From: Aquatica leii
Lineage: Eukaryota > Arthropoda > Insecta > Coleoptera > Lampyridae
Length of the DNA: 64,000 nucleotides
Direction of reading: 5' to 3'
NCBI GenBank assembly: GCA_035610365.1
Contig: CM069433.1
Coordinates: 177,770,882 to 177,834,881 of the forward strand
Shown here: positions 54,914 to 64,000 of the stretch, piece by piece
Layout: each line of letters starts with the position of its first letter
How positions within the stretch are numbered: position 1 is the stretch's first letter
Notes under the pieces: generated by a model
Told to the model about the DNA's origin: nothing
Databases searched by the model: none
What the model saw: the letters and a program-made list of their open reading frames with translations, nothing else
Program-made: the position numbers and the translations under genes

Positions 54914-55076
54914 TATTCTTTATAACGATTATTTAATAAAGTTTATAGAACTAAATATTTATGTTTTAATTACACTAACAAAAACTTGACAAGTCAGTAT
55001 GTTGTTAAGGAAACCATTACATTATTATAAAATATTTAAACAGTTGTTTTAAACGTAGTTATAGAAGCTCTTTATA
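54914..55076 (-). repeat. gypsy-4 3' LTR, remaining part
   Basis: Matches 59002-59163 at about 95 percent. The first 18 bp of this LTR lie at 52551-52568 on the other side of the TIR element. Confidence 0.85.
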
Positions 55077-55138
55077 GTACTTCCTTACCAATGACAACGT
55101 AAACATAATGACTAAATCACAATTAAATCACTTCATAT

Positions 55139-56375
55139 TCACCATATTTTGTAGGAAAATGCTTTGCGACCGATTTGAGTAAGCACTTTTTGTTTAGTAT
55201 CTTGAACATTTGTTGAATTTGTTGAATTATTTGCGTTCTCTGGATTTTTATTTTCTCGTGAACGTTGGTTTTTTATTATTTTTGAAGAAATTTCGTTATT
55301 AAGGTTGAATGCTGGTTTCAATCGATCAATGGAAATATTTTTATCTTTGCCGTTAATCGATAGAGTAATATATTTTTCATGACGAGCTATAACCCGGTAT
55401 GCTCCATCATATGGTGGTTGTAATGATTTTCTAATTCCATCATGTCTTACAAAAACCGTGCCGGTTTTAGTTAGTTCAGGGTGAATAAAGATGGTTTGGT
55501 TGGTATGATGATTTGTTAAAACTGGTTTGATTTTTTTAATATTTTCTAGAAGTTTGCTTACAAAAGAAGCTGAGTCATTATTTTTGTATTTTGATGATTC
55601 AAATAAATCTCCCGGAAGACGCAGAGTTTGCCCATATAAATACTCCGCGGGAGTATGAATTTTATCCTCGGTTAATAATGAACGAAGTCCCAACAGAGCC
55701 GTTGGTAATATTTCAGTTCATTGATTGTTACCATGACTCATTAACGCTGCTTTAAGCGTTCGGGGAAGTCTTTCTATTTTACCGTTGCTTTGGGGATGAT
55801 AAGGTGTTGTAAGTATATGTTGAATACCTAGTAAGTAAGTTAAAGTCTTGAATAGATGTGAATCGAATTGTTTTCCACGATCAGTAGTTATCTTCCTCGG
55901 AATCCCGAATCGTGAAATCCAATTTATATGTGTCTTGGCGATTGTTTCAGCGGTCATATCTCGAATTGGGTATGCTTCTGGCCAACTCGAAAAACGATCA
56001 ACACAGGTTAAACAATAAGAATAAGTATCGGATGTAGGATGTATTATATCGATATTTATGTGTTCAAACCTGTCACTTACATTTTCATATCTTCCAATAC
56101 CACTTTTTGTATGTCTCCAGAATTTTGATTTTTGGCAAGCCAGACATGTGCGAGACCATAACCTAACATCTTGTGATATAGATGGCCAAGTATATTTTGA
56201 TTTTAATAACTGTCTTGTTGTTCCCCGGATGCGCGATATTGTGAATTAAGTAAAAAAATTGTTGTCGCATGTTTTTTGGAACGTAAAGTTAATTAATAAA
56301 TAAATCTATAATTTTCTCTGGTATTTCTATTTCTACCAGTTTTAAAGAATGTGTGGATGGTTGATTTAATAATAA
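55139..56375 (-). pseudogene. gypsy-4 integrase, broken
   Basis: Minus-strand order: zinc-finger region with [14 protein letters not shown], in other frames [16 protein letters not shown], then [39 protein letters not shown] (the Glu of the DDE triad) and, from 55693, TPAEYLYGQTLRLPGDLFES with PPYDGAYRVIARHEKYITLS near the end. Stop codons split it at about 55710 and upstream of 55957. Confidence 0.88.
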
Positions 56376-57623
56376 TTATAATTCTCCATCTTCAGACTGT
56401 TCTTTATGTATTTTATTGTAGTCTAACGATGGCGTATCAATTGTTTCTATTCGAGACAGCATATCAGCTGCCATATTTTCATTACCGCAAACATGTCTAA
56501 TATCAGTCGAAAACTGTGAAATATAATCCAATTGTCGAGCTTGACGTGGTGAAGTTTTGTCCAATTTTTGTCTAAACGCAAAAATTAGCGGTTTGTGATC
56601 TGTATATATCACAAAGGTTTTACCCTCTAATAAATAACGAAAACATTTAATAGATTTGTAAATAGCCAGCTCATACGTACGTTGGGCATTATTTAATTTT
56701 TCCGAATAAAAACCTAATGGTTCAAGTTGATTTCCCCTTAATTGATTCATCGTTGCATTAATGGCGACTTCCAAAGCGTCTACCATCAAGGTAATGGGCA
56801 AACCTGCTGGAAAACTCAACATTGTATAATTAATTACATTATTTTTACAACCTTCAAATGCTTGTAGTAATTCTTTAGTCCAATTAATTTTGCTGTTTTT
56901 ATTTTTGTTTATGGAAATCAATTGGTTTAATGGCGCTTGGTAAGTTGCTGCCGAACGGAGAAATGGTCTATAGAAATTTATCATTCCAAGAAATCTTCTT
57001 AACGCTTTTAAAGTCTCCGGTGGTTTTAAATGTTTTATAACATTCATGCGATCAAGAATAGGTTGTATACCAATGATGTGTGTTATATGATATCTAAGAA
57101 AATCGATTTGTGTTGAGCCAAATATACATTTAAATACGTTTATAGTGATAGAGAATTCGTTTAAACGTTGAAGGACTTTTTCAAAATGAACCAAATGTTC
57201 CTCCATTGAATCCGATGCTTTCAAAATATCGTCTAAGTAGCTGAAACAAAAGTTGAAATGACCAAGAATTTGATGTATGAATCTTTGAAAAGTCTGGGCC
57301 GCGTTGCATAATCCGAATGGCATAACCAAAAATTCAAATAGACAGAAAGGTGTAATGATTGCCGTATTCTCGATATCTTTTGGATCTACAGGAACATGAT
57401 TATATGCTCGAATGATGTCTAGTTTTGTAAATATCTTTTTCGCGTCTAAAAAATAAGTAAAATCTCTTATGTGTGGTAAAGGACAGCGATCAGGAATTGT
57501 AATAGAATTTAGTTTTCTAAAGGCTCCATAAGGTCTCCAATCATTATTCTTCTTTGGTCCCATAAGTACTGGACTTGACCCTGATCGAGCATGATTTAAA
57601 ATTGTTGTTTCGAGCTTTTGCAA
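56376..57623 (-). CDS. gypsy-4 reverse transcriptase and RNase H
   Basis: 415 codons without a stop. RT: GPKKNNDWRPYGAFRKLNSI, IFTKLDIIRAYNHVPV (catalytic Asp), PFGLCNAAQTFQRF and FCFSYLDDILKASDS (YLDD). RNase H: MVDALEVAINATMNQ (first Asp), PLGFYSEKLNNAQRTYE, FVIYTDHKPLIFAF and ENMAADMLSRI. The N-terminal RT part upstream of MQKLETTILNHARSGSSP is out of frame. Catalytic residues of both domains are present. Confidence 0.92.
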   Translation of the reverse strand: MQKLETTILNHARSGSSPVLMGPKKNNDWRPYGAFRKLNSITIPDRCPLPHIRDFTYFLDAKKIFTKLDIIRAYNHVPVDPKDIENTAIITPFCLFEFLVMPFGLCNAAQTFQRFIHQILGHFNFCFSYLDDILKASDSMEEHLVHFEKVLQRLNEFSITINVFKCIFGSTQIDFLRYHITHIIGIQPILDRMNVIKHLKPPETLKALRRFLGMINFYRPFLRSAATYQAPLNQLISINKNKNSKINWTKELLQAFEGCKNNVINYTMLSFPAGLPITLMVDALEVAINATMNQLRGNQLEPLGFYSEKLNNAQRTYELAIYKSIKCFRYLLEGKTFVIYTDHKPLIFAFRQKLDKTSPRQARQLDYISQFSTDIRHVCGNENMAADMLSRIETIDTPSLDYNKIHKEQSEDGEL

Positions 57624-57780
57624 ACACAGGTGGTCCCTTAGTATCTATAGTGTGTGTAACACCATGATTATTATCTTTACACAAATTAACAAATTGATTA
57701 TTTGAAATTGGTTTGGTGATATTTGGATTTTTGTTAACATTTGTGTGAAAACATCAGAAACAATAATAGTAACGATACTA

Positions 57781-58150
57781 TTATTTTTTTTGAATTTTTG
57801 AAATACTAGAGGTTGAATAAATATCAGTTTCGACGTCTATTAGTCTTTTATGTTTTAAATCAACCAATATGTTAAATTTTTTTAGGAAGTCGGCACCAAC
57901 AATTGCTTGATGAACATCGGCAATTACAAAAAGCCAAGAAATTTTTCGACGAAGACCTAATGTAACTGTTATCATTTTTGTTCCATATGCTGTAATTGAA
58001 GAATCGTTGCCCGCAAAAAGTTGATAATTGGTTTTGCAAATCTTTTCTATTTTTGAAGGAGGACATACTGATATATCAGCGCCTGTGTCAATATGAAAAT
58101 TGTATTGTGTGTCTATATCTTTAATAAATAGACGATGATAAGGACTAACT
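57781..58150 (-). pseudogene. gypsy-4 protease region, broken
   Basis: Minus-strand frames: FHIDTGADISVCPPSK (active site DTGA), then LGLRRKISWLFVIADVHQAI and GADFLKKFNILVDLKHKRLI, a series typical of CsRn1-type proteases. Split between two frames near 57980-58060. Confidence 0.82.
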
Positions 58151-58175
58151 TGAACAGATGTCGTCTGGTAAATAT

Positions 58176-58897
58176 CTAAGCTTTTGAGTTTTCCGAAATC
58201 TCGAATTTACAGGGTTTAGAACACTTTTTTACATCTTTACCGAATGTATCGGATAATCGCGAAGAAGATTTATCACGATTGTTCGGTGAACGACTGAAAT
58301 TTCGCGACGGTGTACGACTGTGACTTCGCGATCGATACGCCATTTTTAAAGAATTTATTTCGAATGACAGTTGTTCAATCTGTTGTTGCAAAAGTTGAAT
58401 TTGATTGTTTGCATTGGTGTTATTAGCTTCTGAAACTGAATTTATGATTGGCATTTCTGTAACCTGCATGATTTTGTCCGCCATAATTGCTTGTTTATTA
58501 GAATAGCCTGGGTTTGAACTGGTAAACCATTTATCCATACCGACCTTAAAATATCATCGCAAGCTTATTTCCGGCTAAGTTTCGCATCTCACGAAGCACC
58601 TCCGATGGCTTTTTATTATCGAACTGTATACTCGTTAATAGTTTTTTTAATTTTTTGATTTTCCGTTTCTGCAAACTGTTTAATTAAGCGATTCCTTAAT
58701 GTCAAATATTTGTCATCTTGTGGCGGATTTTTAACTATATCACTCACCTGTGAATCTTGTGTTATATTTAACGTTGTGAACTGCGCTTCTATCTGATTAA
58801 ACCATAACTTAGGATCTAATTGCCAAAAAGGTGGAAATTTAACACTAACCTTTGCAATTTCTAATGATTGATTTGTTGTATTATCGCCAGCATTCAT
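58176..58897 (-). pseudogene. gypsy-4 Gag, broken
   Basis: ATG at 58897: VSVKFPPFWQLDPKLWFNQI, EAQFTTLNITQDSQVSDIV, then a shortened middle (PPQDDKYLTLRNRLIKQFAE). After a shift near 58600 it continues MDKWFTSSNPGYSNKQAIMA, a Gln-rich coil and an Arg/Ser-rich tail (SRSHSRTPSRNFSRSPNNR). No zinc knuckle, as is usual for this lineage. Confidence 0.85.
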
Positions 58898-58965
58898 TTT
58901 TTATGATGTTGGTCTGAATGGGTTATGTTTGTTGATTGTCTTATGTTATATAAGAATTTCTTCAA

Positions 58966-58984
58966 AATCACGTCGGGGTCACCA
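58966..58984 (-). other. gypsy-4 primer binding site, tRNA-Trp
   Basis: Plus strand AATCACGTCGGGGTCACCA equals the 3' end of animal tRNA-Trp including CCA, as I recall it, so the minus strand (TGGTGACCCCGACGTGATT) is a perfect primer site three bases from the LTR. tRNA-Trp priming is a hallmark of CsRn1-type gypsy elements. Confidence 0.88.
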
Positions 58985-58987
58985 ATT

Positions 58988-59163
58988 TGTAGTGTAAGGT
59001 TCAATTCTTCATAACGATTATTTAATAAAGTTTATAGAACTAAATATTTATTTTTTAATTACACTAACAAAAACTTGACAAGTCAGTATGTTGTTAAGGA
59101 AACCATTACATTATTATAAAATATTTAAACAGTTGTTTAAAAGGTAGTTAGAAGGTCTTTATA
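58988..59163 (-). repeat. gypsy-4 5' LTR
   Basis: Starts TGTAGTGTAAGG on the plus strand; copy of 52551-52568 plus 54914-55076. Confidence 0.83.
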
Positions 59164-60940
59164 AATGCTAGTGACGACTGTAAAATTTCGTGTTATGGAT
59201 GCAAATTGTTCAAAAGGTAAAACCGAAGTTGCACATGTGAGTACAGTTAGATCGGATTCACTTACTGAATTTTTATGTAACATGTTTAATGAAGTATCAA
59301 ACTGCAAGAATTTGTATTCTAAGAATGCAGGACCACTGAATTGTATTCACATTGAAGGTCATAGTGGATACGGCTACCTTGATTCCGGTGCTCAATCTAG
59401 CATAGCAAGTGCTACACTCAGAAAAATACTTCTGCAGGATGGTGTCCCATATTTCTAAATAGTAGCAAACATTGTTATTGATATACCTTATTAATCATGG
59501 TTCTATAGAGATTCTCCTTAAAGGCTTTACTCATTTAACTCTGAACCCAATTCCGTAAATCAATGTTAGTGTAATTTGAATTCAGTTCAGTTAAAAAACA
59601 TTAAGTTGCGCTTTGATGAAGGTATTTCGTTTACTTTGATAGAAAAGTCCGAATTTAATAATGTTCTCGAGAATAATCTTGATTTATTCCTACACAACAA
59701 AGAAGCCATTCCGTATGCAGAACATACAATTACTCTTATAGACGATACTCCTATAGCAATTCCATTTTATCGTCTCTCCGAAGAAAAAAGAGATGTCTTA
59801 CGTAAAGAAATCTAACATCTTTTATTGGAAGATATTATAGAAGAATTTTAATCTCATTATGCTGCTCCAATAATTTTAGTGCCAAAAGAAGTTGGAGGAA
59901 CAAGGCTAGTGGTAGATTATTGAAAATTGAATTCTACCACTTGTTCAGATAAATATCCATTGCTTCATATGAAAATTTACTTCATTTGGCTAAAAAAACA
60001 CTTACATTTTCTTGATCTTAAATCAGGTTACCATCAGATTTCAGTTAATCCTGAAGATAGGGATATGACCGCATTTATTTGCTCTTTAGGTTTTTTACCT
60101 TCCACATTTCAACGCTTTATTGATAGTTATCGCTCCAGTTTGCAAGGTGTAAACATCTTAGGTTACTTAGATGATATGATCATATTTTCTTGTACTTTTC
60201 TGAAACATGTTAGGGATATACAACTTCAATCGCCTGAGAATGTTTAAGCTTCACCTAAACAGATCCAAGTGCAAATTTGGTTGCCTTTCTGTCAATTACC
60301 TTAGTCACGTGATTACGCCCCAGGGTTTGAAGCCGAACCCAAGCAAAGTGTCTGCCATTCTGGATATGCCTACGCCCAAAAACACGAAACAAGTTCTCCC
60401 TTTTCTTCAAATGTGTTTATGGTATCGGCGTTTTATAGAAAATTTCACAGACATATCTAAACCTCTCACGAACCTCACAAAGAAATATTTTAGACTTCGG
60501 GGCCTAAACGACAAAAAACCTTCCAACGACGAGTTGTTAACCTCTAGTCCGATTCTCCGTCAGGCCGACGCAAAGCTTTCATATGTTCTTAGAACCGACG
60601 CTAGCGCATATGCTTTTGGTGTATGTTTACTCCAGGTGAAGGGTCCTAACGAAAAACACATAGAATATGCATCCAGATTGTTGACACAATAGGAACAAAA
60701 TTATTGTACTACGGAACACAAAGCATTAGTTGTAGTGTGGGCTGTTAACCGTTTTAGAGGTTACTTAGAATGTTCCACTACTGTTGTCTAGTCGGATCAT
60801 TAACCGCTCAGGTGGTTTATGTCATTAAAATCACCAACAGGTCGTCTAGCACGATGGTCACTTTTTCTCTAGTCTTATGACCTAAAAACAGACTATACTC
60901 CATGTCGATTAAATGTAGTAGCTGTCAAGTTTCCTGTTTG
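59164..60940 (+). pseudogene. gypsy-5 protease, RT and RNase H, broken
   Basis: Protease: HSGYGYLDSGAQSSIASATL (active site DSGA). Then a region ending AIPYAEHTITLIDDTPIAIP. RT: LDLKSGYHQISVNPEDRDMT, FLPSTFQRFID, LGYLDDMIIFS (YLDD), KLHLNRSKCKFGCLSVNYLS, VLPFLQMCLWYRRFIENFTD. RNase H: YVLRTDASAYAFGVCLLQVK, a stop, ALVVVWAVNRFRGYLE, SPTGRLARW, then it ends at the LINE junction near 60940. Frames shift several times. Continues the Gag at 52095-52550 across gypsy-4. Confidence 0.88.
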
Positions 60941-61813
60941 GGATTTGTTTGATAGTTTTTGGACAGCATGCTTCAAATGCGGATTGTAATAAATTAACAA
61001 TACTGTACGTCATTGGTTCTAGGTCGTGCGTTAACCTTGCAACTGTGGGACGGTCCTTGATTTGGCTCGCTAAAGTTTCGTTCAACAAATCCCAGTCGGT
61101 TTTTTTGGGTTTCTGTATTCCATTACGAGTTTTCTGTCTGATTCAATGTTGAATCGAATGATCAAATAAATAAGGTTCATCTGATACAAGCTACATTTTT
61201 ATCACTTTGATCGCTTTTGGACTAGCAAGCGTAAGGTCAATAACTTTACTGCGCGACACTGTTATTAACGTAAGTGCATCTCCGTTATTGATTACGTCTA
61301 AATTGCCTTTTAGAATAATTCTAAAAGTTTCTCATCTCTTGGATGTGTGTTTGTGCTCCCCTACAACGTGTGGTGTGCATTGGCATCACATCTAAGAATT
61401 AGCGGTTTGTTAGTCAAACTGTTAAGCAGCCTGTGGATTTCCGGCTGCGGAGGTCCTGTTTGGTCGTAGGGTAGGTAATTGAATCCGATAATAAACTCTC
61501 TCCTGATGCCGTCCTCTACTACATATATTTTAGCTGCCACTAGGTTTATATAACATAGATTCCACAATGGCATTAAGTTTACTGCATTTTTTACAATAAT
61601 GCATGTGCGAGGGTTGTGCACAAGTTGGGCTGCAAACAGCCATCTACCTGGACAGTTCAACCCTTTTATTGTTTCCTTGTGGATCCATGGCTCCTGGAAA
61701 AGGGCAATATCAATATCGTATGTCACGATATAAGCACTGAGGGCCGTTGAGGCTGTCCTACAGTGATATATATTTATTTGAACGGTTTTCAGCATTATAT
61801 TTGCTGTCAGCAC
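60941..61813 (-). pseudogene. LOA/R1-type LINE ORF2: APE endonuclease, RT missing
   Basis: ATG at 61813 (or 61804): LKTVQINIYHCRTASTALSA, DIDIALFQEPWIHKETIKGL, FIIGFNYLPYDQTGPPQPEI and PLILRCDANAHHTL up to 61361. After a shift it continues with nuclease-like blocks (SRSKVIDLTLASPKAIK, VSDEPYLFDHS) to about 60950. These are APE endonuclease motifs (QEPW, the DANAHH block, SDH). The reverse transcriptase, which should follow to the left, is absent. Loss of the 3' part is unusual for LINEs and points to a later rearrangement. Confidence 0.8.
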
Positions 61814-61832
61814 GTTTTTTCCAGCTTTGGAT

Positions 61833-62694
61833 TTACATCCATTGCTTCTTGGACATCACTGATAGCATTTGTTTCCTGTCCTTTTTGGAGTCGGTCAGTG
61901 CTAGGAGAATGATCCTCGAAAATCTTAGGTGCAATTGTTTCCATCTTCTCTCAGAACCCCTTGTCCATAACAGGACGTATTGGGTTCTTTTAGGATCTGG
62001 TTTAGGGTTAACCACCCGCCACGTTTCGGTACTGAAGTTGTTCTGTACCGATATTCTTTTCAGTAGGGTGGCCGGTTCCAGTGCTGTTCCCGGGACACAA
62101 GTGATAACCTTCTTGAGCGCACAAAGATCTTCAGTTCCTTGTGCTCCCCTAGTGGTTTCTTAATATTTGACGTGCCGAGTAGCCACTCTCTGGTTGGCTT
62201 CGTCTGCGCACGTTATTTTCAGAAATCTCCTTTTTTAAGTACATTCCTGAAACGCGGAAAAGATTGTCCCTTCTCCAAGTTGTCAATCCATCTGAGTATT
62301 GAGGTTTTTATGACCTCGGATTCTTCAGAACTGATGCTGTGTTTAGAGAACCATTTTGGTATGATTGCAACAGAGTGCCTCTGAATGTCTTTTTTGGGTT
62401 CCTTTGACCCCTCCACTGCTTTACCGGTCATTTTTGTGACGCCGGTGTGCTACTGCTAAAAAAGTTGCGTTTTTGAGTCCCCTGTTGTTCCGGTAGTTAG
62501 TACAAATGCGTGCGCCGTCTGGAGTCGCTGTTGCGTTCCTGACGTGCCCGTCTTTGCTTCTTGTATAGGTGGGTTTCGCTTTTGCGCTCCCGCCGTTGGA
62601 TTGGTTGTCTGAGCTCCCGATTTTCTTTGTTTTTTAAATTTTTGTCTTGCCGCCCCCGAAAGCTTTTTAGACTTTTCGGGTTTGCCCTGAACAT
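61833..62694 (-). pseudogene. LOA/R1-type LINE ORF1 (DUF4780-like), broken
   Basis: A basic N-terminal tail from 62694 (SFRGRQDKNLKNKENRELRQ), then IPKWFSKHSISSEESEVIKT, SILRWIDNLEKGQSFPRFRN, a shifted piece with ITCADEANQRVATR, and STETWRVVNPKPDPKRTQYV, LLWTRGSERRWKQL, ending just before ORF2. The WRV block and general layout recall DUF4780 ORF1 proteins of LOA-type LINEs. At least two frameshifts. Confidence 0.65.
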
Positions 62695-63125
62695 CAGCCG
62701 AGATTTTTGGATCTTTTTTTAAATTTTGTGCTGGTGGTTCCCCATACGAGTACGGAGGAAAAGGAGGTCACCGTGCGCAATGCTCTGATACGCACGGAAG
62801 GCTATATACAACAGCGTTCGCCTGGTACCCCGAGGTTGGAACCAGTGACAACTGGTCTTCTATCCAGTCACGCATCTATTGGCCTGGTCTTTCCAACCTT
62901 AGATTTAATTTTTTGACGAAGTTGTCTTCTCTTGGTCCAGACAATTAAGCCAAGACCCCCCAGCACTACTTGCCCGTGAGACATGTATACAGCAGCAAGA
63001 GGTTTGGGTTTGACTGCCGTGCATGCTGGTCAAAGTCAATAGTATTGGATTACGTACGGATTTTAGGTACCGATTCCAACATCTACCAAGATAAACAGGG
63101 TTGTCCCGACTCAACTAGTGAAGCT
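62695..63125 (-). other. Probable LINE 5' untranslated region
   Basis: More GC-rich than the window average, without conserved coding; lies upstream of ORF1 on the minus strand and ends at the PLE D junction. Confidence 0.4.
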
Positions 63126-63149
63126 GCGTACCGTTACATCTTATCTACG

Positions 63150-63850
63150 TTCCTATCCATTGCCTAGAGTCGCGCCCGATAGGTAGCTGAACAGACGGGT
63201 GGCTAAATCGTAAGTCGACGATCCAATGCTGTTAACAATAGGGCGAAGTAGTATTCTTTCCTTGTGGTATGCCATATAGTTTAGGTGATCGACTGGCTCT
63301 AGGGATTAATTACTTTTTGATTTTTTTTTTGAGAGTGTTGACCTCTTTGAAAGTTCTTTTACTCTTTGAGAATTTTTGTCGTAAGATCTCTTTGAAGATT
63401 GAGGTAGACGTTGGAATCTAGTAGGGTGTTGATCTTTTGTTTGTAAATTCCCCTATCTAGAATCACGGTCGCATTACTCTTGTCAGCTTTGCAATCAAAA
63501 TGCTGTCATTTTTCCTTAGGTTGTTTAAAGCCGTTTTCTCGTTTCGAGAGTTAGTAAAGATTTCACTACTTCTGTGATAATATCTTTCTTTGTTATCTTT
63601 TCTGGTGTAATAACAAACTTCATATTCGTATTTCTAGCACTTTCGTACTTTTGTTTTTACCGTTGTTAATTCTTTTGATGACAGATTATCATGTTCTTTA
63701 ATTGATTTTGGTTTGTTATTGTTGTTCTTGTTTGTCTTTTTGTCTTCTATTTCTGAGTTTTTTGGCATCAACAAGAACAAACCAGAACCACTAAAAAACA
63801 TAGCCGATCCTGTGGAAGCTGACAACATGGACAGCAAAATGTCAAAGCAA
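63150..63850 (-). pseudogene. PLE D reverse transcriptase N-terminal fragment
   Basis: Minus-strand frames: DNLSSKELTT, KFVITPEKITKKDIITEV in a shifted frame, NEKTALNNLRKNDSILI, ADKSNATVILDRGIYKQKIN, TLLDSNVYLNLQRDLTTKI, and HKERILLRPIVNSIGSSTYD before similarity ends near 63150. These are the first conserved PLE blocks (NLSS, ADKGNATVV, RPIVSSIGSPTY). Catalytic motifs lie outside the piece. Frameshifts throughout. Confidence 0.82.
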
Positions 63851-64000
63851 ACTACGACTACACGGCGAAATTAGGAAGAAGATTGTACTACAAGCGACAA
63901 CGGTCGTGAGACCCTACGGTATTTGAATAGTGGATTACTCGTTGTATAAATTGTATACATATTTTGTCAAGAATAACTATCGTAAAATGTGTATAAACTA
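63851..64000. other. Unassigned window end
   Basis: Nothing recognised. Confidence 0.5.

Larger units (their letters stand above)
52551..59163 (-). mobile_element. gypsy-4: CsRn1-like LTR retrotransposon, nested in gypsy-5
   Basis: Minus orientation, flanked by AATG (52547-52550 and 59164-59167). The left LTR is itself split by a 2.3-kb insertion (52551-52568 and 54914-55076). Right LTR 58988-59163, about 176 bp. A primer site for tRNA-Trp, Gag of the FPPFW type and PR-RT-RH-INT order match the CsRn1 lineage. The LTR end TTTATA is not the usual CA, so the exact end may be off by a few bases. Confidence 0.85.

Noticed and set aside
1-64000. tRNA, rRNA, CRISPR arrays and bacterial signals
   Set aside because: None seen; introns, LINEs and PLEs show a eukaryotic source, and the tRNA-like stretches are primer sites.
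1-64000. Env-type genes that would make a gypsy element an errantivirus
   Set aside because: No third ORF with membrane or furin-type features follows any pol in the window.

Overview
The window is eukaryotic, strongly AT-rich and almost entirely made of transposable elements. No rRNA, tRNA, CRISPR array or recognisable single-copy host gene was seen. The mix of Penelope-like elements (PLEs), FLYWCH-type and Mutator-type MULEs, a DD41D rosa-type mariner, pogo, copia, several Ty3/gypsy lineages, BEL/Pao, Jockey-like and LOA/R1-like LINEs suggests an arthropod, most likely an insect with a large genome. The species cannot be named from the sequence.

Layout, left to right. 1-5.5 kb: a broken PLE (family A), then a second PLE lineage (family C) present as two head-to-head pieces and split by a FLYWCH-MULE (2.69-4.77 kb). 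7.9-14.4 kb: a Mutator-type transposase gene split by a young gypsy element (7985-13569) with 257-bp LTRs differing at one base. 14.9-18.3 kb: a decayed gypsy split by a second FLYWCH-MULE with visible GT-AG introns. 21.5-28.4 kb: a minus-strand copia element interrupted by a 1338-bp solo LTR, a rosa-type mariner and a 428-bp PLE foldback. 28.6-30 kb: a Jockey-like LINE. 30.5-37.6 kb: fragments of a conserved insect repeat protein, copia, pogo and a gag, with two copies of a repeat carrying a hammerhead ribozyme. 39.5-46.8 kb: BEL/Pao scraps, a plus-strand gypsy with a small inverted-motif insertion, and a second rosa copy. 47.3-50.8 kb: a structurally complete, very young PLE (family B) with pseudo-LTRs, a 10-bp target duplication and a hammerhead ribozyme in each pseudo-LTR. 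51-61 kb: a PLE-type foldback, then a four-level nest (gypsy-5 containing gypsy-4 containing a TIR element containing PLE-4). 61-64 kb: an LOA/R1-like LINE and another PLE fragment.

The most interesting theme is self-cleaving RNA. At least eight places fit the hammerhead core CUGANGA-stem II-GAAA-NUH, and four more are decayed. They fall in two classes: PLE pseudo-LTR ribozymes with a palindromic, loop-less stem III (ACGU or AGCU), and a separate Dolichopoda/Schistosoma-like type I motif in a dispersed repeat of about 120 bp. In PLE family B the CUGAUGA of the ribozyme contains the ATG that opens the reading frame. Other points worth a look are inverted copies of the target flank around two PLE insertions, MULE terminal repeats built from tandem TTCGCCCC-type units, and an unknown 2.3-kb element with imperfect terminal repeats.
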